From Auanema rhodensis (Eukaryota; Nematoda; Chromadorea; Rhabditida; Rhabditidae): a stretch of 64,000 nt of DNA. The stretch spans positions 186,001 to 250,000 of the forward strand of contig CAXKVF010000074.1 of the NCBI GenBank assembly GCA_964057225.1, in the 5' to 3' direction. A program made the position numbers and the translations under genes. Positions 51,901 to 62,110 of this stretch are shown in pieces. The notes beneath the pieces were generated by a model that ran no database searches, was not told where the DNA came from, and saw only the letters and a list, made by a program, of their open reading frames with translations. Numbering within the stretch: position 1 is the first letter of the stretch; every line of letters begins with the position of its first letter.

Positions 51901-53672
51901 GCGGTTTTCAAAATTAGATTCCCCATGTCCATATTAGTCTAAAAACAAATTTTTATTGATATTGGTTCATGGTAACCATGACTTTGAAATTTACGTGAAC
52001 TTTAATTTATGCTAATTAAATGTACACGTGATGTGCACTTGGTATGTAACTCGCTTCACGTGAAAGATAAAGAGATGCGGTTTTCAAAATTAGATTCCCC
52101 ATGTCCATATTAGTCTAAAAACAAATTTTTATTGATATTGGTGCATGGTAACCATGACTTTGAAATTTACGTGAACTTTAATTTATGCTAATTAAATGTA
52201 CACGTGATGTGCACTTGGTATGTAACTCGCTTCACGTGAAAGATGAAGAGATGCGGTTTTCAAAATTAGATTCCCCATGTCCATATTAGTCTAAAAACAA
52301 ATTTTTATTGATATTGGTTCATGGTAACCAAGACTTTGAAATTTACGTGAACTTTAATTTATGCTAATTAAATGTACACGTGATGTGCACTTGGTATGTA
52401 ACTCGCTTCACGTGAAAGATAAAGAGATGCGGTTTTCAAAATTAGATTCCCCATGTCCATATTAGTCTAAAAACAAATTTTTATTGATATTGCTTCATGG
52501 TAACCATGACTTTGAAATTTACGTGAACTTTAATTTATGCTAATTAAATGTACACGTGATGTGCACTTGGTATGTAACTCGCTTCAGGTGAAAGATAAAG
52601 AGATGCGGTTTTCAAAATTAGATTCCCCATGTCCATATTAGTCTAAAAACAAATTTTTATTGATATTGGTTCATGGTAACCATGACTTTGAATTTTACGT
52701 GAACTTTAATTTATGCTAATTAAATGTACACGTGATGTGCACTTGGTATGTAACTCGCTTCACGTGAAAGATAAAGAAATGCGGTTTTCAAAATTAGATT
52801 CCCCATGTCCATATTAGTCTAAAAACAAATTTTTATTGATATTGGTTCATGGTAACCATGACTTTGAAATTTACGTGAACTTTAATTTATGCTAATTAAA
52901 TGTACACGTGATGTGCACTTGGTATGTAACTCGCTTCACGTGAAAGATAAAGAGATGCGGTTTTCAAAATTAGATTCCCCATGTCCATATTAGTCTAAAA
53001 ACAAATTTTTATTGATATTGGTGCATGGTAACCATGACTTTGAAATTTACGTGAACTTTAATTTATGCTAATTAAATGTACACGTGATGTGCACTTGGTA
53101 TGTAACTCGCTTCACGTGAAAGATGAAGAGATGCGGTTTTCAAAATTAGATTCCCCATGTCCATATTAGTCTAAAAACAAATTTTTATTGATATTGCTTC
53201 ATGGTAACCATGACTTTGAAATTTACGTGAACTTTAATTTATGCTAATTAAATGTACACGTGATGTGCACTTGGTATGTAACTCGCTTCACGTGAAAGAT
53301 AAAGAGATGCGGTTTTCAAAATTAGATTCCCCATGTCCATATTAGTCTAAAAACAAATTTTTATTGATATTGGTTCATGGTAACCATGACTTTGAATTTT
53401 ACGTGAACTTTAATTTATGCTAATTAAATGTACACGTGATGTGCACTTGGTATGTAACTCGCTTCACGTGAAAGATAAAGAAATGCGGTTTTCAAAATTA
53501 GATTCCCCATGTCCATATTAGTCTAAAAACAAATTTTTATTGATATTGGTTCATGGTAACCATGACTTTGAAATTTACGTGAACTTTAATTTATGCTAAT
53601 TAAATGTACACGTGATGTGCACTTGGTATGTAACTCGCTTCACGTGAAAGATAAAGAGATGCGGTTTTCAAA
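45929..53672 (+). repeat. 12-monomer HOR (2112 bp), three full copies and one partial
   Basis: Unit order: A77T with G150A; gcttc; plain; ggtgc; T67A; gcttc with C147G; A77T with G162A; plain; ggtgc with gatgaag; gcttc; A77T with G162A; plain. Full copies are 45929-48040, 49449-51560 and 51561-53672; a 5-monomer partial copy is at 48041-48920. T67A at 46691, 48803, 50211 and 52323 (position of ggtaaccaag) gives steps of 12, 8 and 12 monomers. Confidence 0.92.
48921..52440 (+). repeat. 20-monomer HOR (3520 bp), copy 2
   Basis: m279-m298 repeat m259-m278 in full. In the marker sites I compared, the only difference is gatgaag (m297, near 52243) against gataaag (m277). Near-identity over 3.5 kb marks it among the most recent events here. 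The array then continues at m299 with the rest of the 12-mer. Confidence 0.93.
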
Positions 53673-56600
53673 ATTAGATTCCCCATGTCCATATTAGTCT
53701 AAAAACAAATTTTTATTGATATTGCTTCATGGTAACCATGACTTTGAAATTTACGTGAACTTTAATTTATGCTAATTAAATGTACACGTGATGTGCACTT
53801 GGTATGTAACTCGCTTCAGGTGAAAGATAAAGAGATGCGGTTTTCAAAATTAGATTCCCCATGTCCATATTAGTCTAAAAACAAATTTTTATTGATATTG
53901 GTTCATGGTAACCATGACTTTGAATTTTACGTGAACTTTAATTTATGCTAATTAAATGTACACGTGATGTGCACTTGGTATGTAACTCGCTTCACGTGAA
54001 AGATAAAGAAATGCGGTTTTCAAAATTAGATTCCCCATGTCCATATTAGTCTAAAAACAAATTTTTATTGATATTGGTTCATGGTAACCATGACTTTGAA
54101 ATTTACGTGAACTTTAATTTATGCTAATTAAATGTACACGTGATGTGCACTTGGTATGTAACTCGCTTCACGTGAAAGATAAAGAGATGCGGTTTTCAAA
54201 ATTAGATTCCCCATGTCCATATTAGTCTAAAAACAAATTTTTATTGATATTGGTGCATGGTAACCATGACTTTGAAATTTACGTGAACTTTAATTTATGC
54301 TAATTAAATGTACACGTGATGTGCACTTGGTATGTAACTCGCTTCACGTGAAAGATGAAGAGATGCGGTTTTCAAAATTAGATTCCCCATGTCCATATTA
54401 GTCTAAAAACAAATTTTTATTGATATTGCTTCATGGTAACCATGACTTTGAAATTTACGTGAACTTTAATTTATGCTAATTAAATGTACACGTTGGTATG
54501 TAACTCGCTTCACGTGAAAGATAAAGAGATGCGGTTTACAAAATTAGATTCCCCATGTCCATATTAGTCTAAAAACAAATTTTTATTGATATTGGTTCAT
54601 GGTAACCATGACTTTGAAATTTACGTGAACTTTAATTTATGCTAATTAAATGTACACGTGATGTGCACTTGGTATGTAACTCGCTTCACGTGAAAGATAA
54701 AGAGATGCGGTTTTCAAAATTAGATTCCCCATGTCCATATTAGTCTAAAAACAAATTTTTATTGATATTGGTGCATGGTAACCATGACTTTGAAATTTAC
54801 GTGAACTTTAATTTATGCTAATTAAATGTACACGTGATGTGCACTTGGTATGTAACTCGCTTCACGTGAAAGATGAAGAGATGCGGTTTTCAAAATTAGA
54901 TTCCCCATGTCCATATTAGTCTAAAAACAAATTTTTATTGATATTGGTTCATGGTAACCATGACTTTGAAATTTACGTGAACTTTAATTTATGCTAATTA
55001 AATGTACACGTGATGTGCACTTGGTATGTAACTCGCTTCACGTGAAAGATAAAGAGATGCGGTTTTCAAAATTAGATTCCCCATGTCCATATTAGTCTAA
55101 AAACAAATTTTTATTGATATTAGTTCATGGTAACCATGACTTTGAAATATACGTGAACTTTAATTTATGCTAATTAAATGTACACGTGATGTGCACTTGG
55201 TATGTAACTCGCTTCACGTGAAAGATAAAGAGATGCGGTTTTCAAAATTAGATTCCCCATGTCCATATTAGTCTAAAAACAAATTTTTATTGATATTGGT
55301 TCATGGTAACCATGACTTTGAAATTTACGTGAACTTTAATTTATGCTAATTAAATGTACACGTGATGTGCACTTGGTATGTAACTCGCTTCACGTGAAAG
55401 ATAAAGAGATGCGGTTTTCAAAATTAGATTCCCCATGTCCATATTAGTCTAAAAACAAATTCTTATTGATATTGGTGCATGGTAACCATGACTTTGAAAT
55501 TTACGTGAACTTTAATTTATGCTAATTAAATGTACACGTGATGTGCACTTGGTATGTAACTCGCTTCACGTGAAAGATGAAGAGATGCGGTTTTCAAAAT
55601 TAGATTCCCCATGTCCATATTAGTCTAAAAACAAATTTTTATTGATATTGGTTCATGGTAACCATGACTTTGAAATTTACGTGAACTTCAATTTATGCTA
55701 ATTAAATGTACACGTGATGTGCACTTGGTATGTAACTCGCTTCACGTGAAAGATAAAGAGATGCGGTTTTCAAAATTAGATTCCCCATGTCCATATTAGT
55801 CTAAAAACAAATTTTTATTGATATTAGTTCATGGTAACCATGACTTTGAAATATACGTGAACTTTAATTTATGCTAATTAAATGTACACGTGATGTGCAC
55901 TTGGTATGTAACTCGCTTCACGTGAAAGATAAAGAGATGCGGTTTTCAAAATTAGATTCCCCATGTCCATATTAGTCTAAAAACAAATTTTTATTGATAT
56001 TGCTTCATGGTAACCATGACTTTGAAATATACGTGAACTTTAATTTATGCTAATTAAATGTACACGTGATGTGCACTTGGTATGTAACTCGCTTCACGTG
56101 AAAGATAAAGAGATGCGGTTTTCAAAATTAGATTCCCCCTGTCCATATTAGTCTAAAAACAAATTTTTATTGATATTGGTTCATGGTAACCATGACTTTG
56201 AAATTTACGTGAACTTTAATTTATGCTAATTAAATGTACACGTGATGTGCACTTGGTATGTAACTCGCTTCACGTGAAAGATAAAGAGATGCGGTTTTCA
56301 AAATTAGATTCCCCATGTCCATATTAGTCTAAAAACAAATTTTTATTGATATTAGTTCATGGTAACCATGACTTTGAAATATACGTGAACTTTAATTTAT
56401 GCTAATTAAATGTACACGTGATGTGCACTTGGTATGTAACTCGCTTCACGTGAAAGATAAAGAGATGCGGTTTTCAAAATTAGATTCCCCATGTCCATAT
56501 TAGTCTAAAAACAAATTTTTATTGATATTGCTTCATGGTAACCATGACTTTGAAATTTACGTGAACTTTAATTTATGCTAATTAAATGTACACGTGATGT

Positions 56601-58062
56601 GCACTTGGTATGTAACTCGCTTCACGTGAAAGATAAAGAGATGCGGTTTTCAAAATTAGATTCCCCATGTCCATATTAGTCTAAAAACAAATTTTTATTG
56701 ATATTGGTGCATGGTAACCATGACTTTGAAATTTACGTGAACTTTAATTTATGCTAATTAAATGTACACGTGATGTGCACTTGGTATGTAACTCGCTTCA
56801 CGTGAAAGATGAAGAGATGCGGTTTTCAAAATTAGATTCCCCAAGTCCATATTAGTCTAAAAACAAATTTTTATTGATATTGCTTCATGGTAACCATGAC
56901 TTTGAAATTTACGTGAACTTTAATTTATGCTAATTAAATGTACACGTGATGTGCACTTGGTGTGTAACTCGCTTCACGTGAAAGATAAAAAGATGCGGTT
57001 TTCAAAATTAGATTCCCCATGTCCATATTAGTCTAAAAACAAATTTTTATTGATATTGGTGCATGGTAACCATGACTTTGAAATTTACGTGAACTTTAAT
57101 TTATGCTAATTAAATGTACACGTGATGTGCACTTGGTATGTAACTCGCTTCACGTGAAAGATAAAGAGATGCGGTTTTCAAAATTAGATTCCCCATGTCC
57201 ATATTAGTCTAAAAAAAAATTTTTATTGATATTGGTTCATGGTAACCATGACTTTGAAATTTACGTGAACTTTAATTTATGCTAATTAAATGTACACGTG
57301 ATGTGCACTTGGTATGTAACTCGCTTCACGTGAAAGATAAAGAGATGCGGTTTTCAAAATTAGATTCCCCATGTCCATATTAGTCTAAAAACAAATTTTT
57401 ATTGATATTGGTGCATGGTAACCATGACTTTGAAATTTACGTGAACTTTAATTTATGCTAATTAAATGTACACGTGATGTGCACTTGGTATGTAACTCGC
57501 TTCACGTGAAAGATAAAGAGATGCGGTTTTCAAAATTAGATTCCCCATGTCCATATTAGTCTAAAAACAAATTTTTATTGATATTGGTGCATGGTAACCA
57601 TGACTTTGAAATTTACGTGAACTTTAATTTATGCTAATTAAATGTACACGTGATGTGCACTTGGTATGTAACTCGCTTCACGTGAAAGATAAAGAGATGC
57701 GGTTTTCAAAATTAGATTCCCCATGTCCATATTAGTCTAAAAACAAATTTTTATTGATATTGGTTCATGGTAACCATGACTTTGAAATTTACGTGAACTT
57801 TAATTTATGCTAATTAAATGTACACGTGATGTGCACTTGGTATGTAACTCGCTTCACGTGAAAGATAAAGAGATGCGGTTTTCAAAATTAGATTCCCCAT
57901 GTCCATATTAGTCTAAAAACAAATTTTTATTGATATTGGTGCATGGTAACCATGACTTTGAAATTTACGTGAACTTTAATTTATGCTAATTAAATGTACA
58001 CGTGATGTGCACTTGGTATGTAACTCGCTTCACGTGAAAGATAAAGAGATGCGGTTTTCAAA
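53145..58062 (+). repeat. 28-monomer block (4918 bp), copy 2
   Basis: m303-m330 repeat m223-m250 including the 166-bp monomer. The left end coincides with the last part of a 12-mer copy. To the left of the match m302 is ggtgc with gatgaag, whereas m222 is the hybrid monomer. The right end is followed by m331 (T96A, A132T, G165C), which has no counterpart after m250. Confidence 0.93.
54377..54542 (+). repeat. 166-bp monomer with a 10-bp deletion (m310)
   Basis: Same deletion and same ggtttacaaaa change as m230 at 40308-40473, so it was copied, not formed again. It anchors the 80-monomer spacing of the two 28-mer blocks (14069 bp, equal to 80 x 176 less 11). Confidence 0.95.
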
Positions 58063-58766
58063 ATTAGATTCCCCATGTCCATATTAGTCTAAAAACAAAT
58101 TTTTATTGATATTGGTTCATGGTAACCATGACTTTGAAATTTACGTGAACTTTAATTAATGCTAATTAAATGTACACGTGATGTGCACTTGGTTTGTAAC
58201 TCGCTTCACGTGAAAGATAAAGAGATCCGGTTTTCAAAATTAGATTCCCCATGTTCATATTAGTCTAAAAACAAATTTTTATTGATATTGCTTCATGGTA
58301 ACCATGACTTTGAAATTTACGTGAACTTTAATTTATGCTAATTAAATGTACACGTGATGTGCACTTGGTATGTAACTCGCTTCACGTGAAAGATAAAGAG
58401 ATGCGGTTTTCAAAATTAGATTTCCCATGTCCATATTAGTCTAAAAACAAATTTTTATTGATATTGGTTCATGGTAACCATAACTTTGAATTTTACGTGA
58501 ACTTTAATTTATGCTAATTAAATGTACACGTGATGTGCACTTGGTATGTAACTCGCTTCACGTGAAAGATAAAGAAATGCGGTTTTCAAAATTAGATTCC
58601 CCATGTCCATATTAGTCTAAAAACAAATTTTTATTGATATTGGTTCATGGTAACCATGACTTTGAAATTTACGTGAACTTTAATTTATGCTAATTAAATG
58701 TACACGTGATGTGCACTTGGTATGTAACTCGCTTCACGTGAAAGATAAAGAGATGCGGTTTTCAAA
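55775..58766 (+). repeat. 17-monomer HOR (2992 bp), right-hand family, copy 1
   Basis: m318-m334: agttc with T79A; gcttc with T79A; A13C; agttc with T79A; gcttc; ggtgc with gatgaag; T14A with gcttc, A132G and G160A; ggtgc; C34A (nine A in a row, 57211); ggtgc; ggtgc; plain; ggtgc; T96A with A132T and G165C; C17T with gcttc; C9T with G68A, A77T and G162A; plain. Its first 13 monomers are also the end of the 28-mer copy. Confidence 0.92.
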
Positions 58767-61700
58767 ATTAGATTCCCCATGTCCATATTAGTCTAAAAAC
58801 AAATTTTTATTGATATTAGTTCATGGTAACCATGACTTTGAAATATACGTGAACTTTAATTTATGCTAATTAAATGTACACGTGATGTGCACTTGGTATG
58901 TAACTCGCTTCACGTGAAAGATAAAGAGATGCGGTTTTCAAAATTAGATTCCCCATGTCCATATTAGTCTAAAAACAAATTTTTATTGATATTGCTTCAT
59001 GGTAACCATGACTTTGAAATATACGTGAACTTTAATTTATGCTAATTAAATGTACACGTGATGTGCACTTGGTATGTAACTCGCTTCACGTGAAAGATAA
59101 AGAGATGCGGTTTTCAAAATTAGATTCCCCCTGTCCATATTAGTCTAAAAACAAATTTTTATTGATATTGGTTCATGGTAACCATGACTTTGAAATTTAC
59201 GTGAACTTTAATTTATGCTAATTAAATGTACACGTGATGTGCACTTGGTATGTAACTCGCTTCACGTGAAAGATAAAGAGATGCGGTTTTCAAAATTAGA
59301 TTCCCCATGTCCATATTAGTCTAAAAACAAATTTTTATTGATATTAGTTCATGGTAACCATGACTTTGAAATATACGTGAACTTTAATTTATGCTAATTA
59401 AATGTACACGTGATGTGCACTTGGTATGTAACTCGCTTCACGTGAAAGATAAAGAGATGCGGTTTTCAAAATTAGATTCCCCATGTCCATATTAGTCTAA
59501 AAACAAATTTTTATTGATATTGCTTCATGGTAACCATGACTTTGAAATTTACGTGAACTTTAATTTATGCTAATTAAATGTACACGTGATGTGCACTTGG
59601 TATGTAACTCGCTTCACGTGAAAGATAAAGAGATGCGGTTTTCAAAATTAGATTCCCCATGTCCATATTAGTCTAAAAACAAATTTTTATTGATATTGGT
59701 GCATGGTAACCATGACTTTGAAATTTACGTGAACTTTAATTTATGCTAATTAAATGTACACGTGATGTGCACTTGGTATGTAACTCGCTTCACGTGAAAG
59801 ATGAAGAGATGCGGTTTTCAAAATTAGATTCCCCAAGTCCATATTAGTCTAAAAACAAATTTTTATTGATATTGCTTCATGGTAACCATGACTTTGAAAT
59901 TTACGTGAACTTTAATTTATGCTAATTAAATGTACACGTGATGTGCACTTGGTGTGTAACTCGCTTCACGTGAAAGATAAAAAGATGCGGTTTTCAAAAT
60001 TAGATTCCCCATGTCCATATTAGTCTAAAAACAAATTTTTATTGATATTGGTGCATGGTAACCATGACTTTGAAATTTACGTGAACTTTAATTTATGCTA
60101 ATTAAATGTACACGTGATGTGCACTTGGTATGTAACTCGCTTCACGTGAAAGATAAAGAGATGCGGTTTTCAAAATTAGATTCCCCATGTCCATATTAGT
60201 CTAAAAAAAAATTTTTATTGATATTGGTTCATGGTAACCATGACTTTGAAATTTACGTGAACTTTAATTTATGCTAATTAAATGTACACGTGATGTGCAC
60301 TTGGTATGTAACTCGCTTCACGTGAAAGATAAAGAGATGCGGTTTTCAAAATTAGATTCCCCATGTCCATATTAGTCTAAAAACAAATTTTTATTGATAT
60401 TGGTGCATGGTAACCATGACTTTGAAATTTACGTGAACTTTAATTTATGCTAATTAAATGTACACGTGATGTGCACTTGGTATGTAACTCGCTTCACGTG
60501 AAAGATAAAGAGATGCGGTTTTCAAAATTAGATTCCCCCTGTCCATATTAGTCTAAAAACAAATTTTTATTGATATTGGTTCATGGTAACCATGACTTTG
60601 AAATTTACGTGAACTTTAATTTATGCTAATTAAATGTACACGTGATGTGCACTTGGTATGTAACTCGCTTCACGTGAAAGATAAAGAGATGCGGTTTTCA
60701 AAATTAGATTCCCCATGTCCATATTAGTCTAAAAACAAATTTTTATTGATATTGGTGCATGGTAACCATGACTTTGAAATTTACGTGAACTTTAATTTAT
60801 GCTAATTAAATGTACACGTGATGTGCTCTTGGTATGTAACTCGCTTCACGTGAAAGATAAAGAGATGCGGTTTTCAAAATTAGATTCCCCATGTCCATAT
60901 TAGTCTAAAAACAAATTTTTATTGATATTGGTGCATGGTAACCATGACTTTGAAATTTACGTGAACTTTAATTTATGCTAATTAAATGTACACGTGATGT
61001 GCACTTGGTATGTAACTCGCTTCACGTGAAAGATAAAGAGATGCGGTTTTCAAAATTAGATTCCCCATGTCCATATTAGTCTAAAAACAAATTTTTATTG
61101 ATATTGGTTCATGGTAACCATGACTTTGAAATTTACGTGAACTTTAATTTATGCTAATTAAATGTACACGTGATGTGCACTTGGTATGTAACTCGCTTCA
61201 CGTGAAAGATAAAGAGATGCGGTTTTCAAAATTAGATTCCCCATGTCCATATTAGTCTAAAAACAAATTTTTATTGATATTGGTGCATGGTAACCATGAC
61301 TTTGAAATTTACGTGAACTTTAATTTATGCTAATTAAATGTACACGTGATGTGCACTTGGTATGTAACTCGCTTCACGTGAAAGATAAAGAGATGCGGTT
61401 TTCAAAATTAGATTCCCCATGTCCATAATAGTCTAAAAACAAATTTTTATTGATATTGGTTCATGGTAACCATGACTTTGAAATTTACGTGAACTTTAAT
61501 TAATGCTAATTAAATGTACACGTGATGTGCACTTGGTTTGTAACTCGCTTCACGTGAAAGATAAAGAGATCCGGTTTTCAAAATTAGATTCCCCATGTTC
61601 ATATTAGTCTAAAAACAAATTTTTATTGATATTGCTTCATGGTAACCATGACTTTGAAATTTACGTGAACTTTAATTTATGCTAATTAAATGTACACGTG

Positions 61701-62110
61701 ATGTGCACTTGGTATGTAACTCGCTTCACGTGAAAGATAAAGAGATGCGGTTTTCAAAATTAGATTTCCCATGTCCATATTAGTCTAAAAACAAATTTTT
61801 ATTGATATTGGTTCATGGTAACCATAACTTTGAATTTTACGTGAACTTTAATTTATGCTAATTAAATGTACACGTGATGTGCACTTGGTATGTAACTCGC
61901 TTCACGTGAAAGATAAAGAAATGCGGTTTTCAAAATTAGATTCCCCATGTCCATATTAGTCTAAAAACAAATTTTTATTGATATTGGTTCATGGTAACCA
62001 TGACTTTGAAATTTACGTGAACTTTAATTTATGCTAATTAAATGTACACGTGATGTGCACTTGGTATGTAACTCGCTTCACGTGAAAGATAAAGAGATGC
62101 GGTTTTCAAA
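58767..62110 (+). repeat. 19-monomer HOR (3344 bp), right-hand family, copy 2
   Basis: m335-m353 repeat m318-m334 with two more monomers. m335-m344 match m318-m327 (+17) and m347-m353 match m328-m334 (+19). The additional pair, m345 (A13C) and m346 (gtgctctt), lies at 60527-60878. T14A at 56840 and 59832 gives 2992 bp; G165C at 58230 and 61574 gives 3344 bp. m350 has a private ccataatag. Confidence 0.9.
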
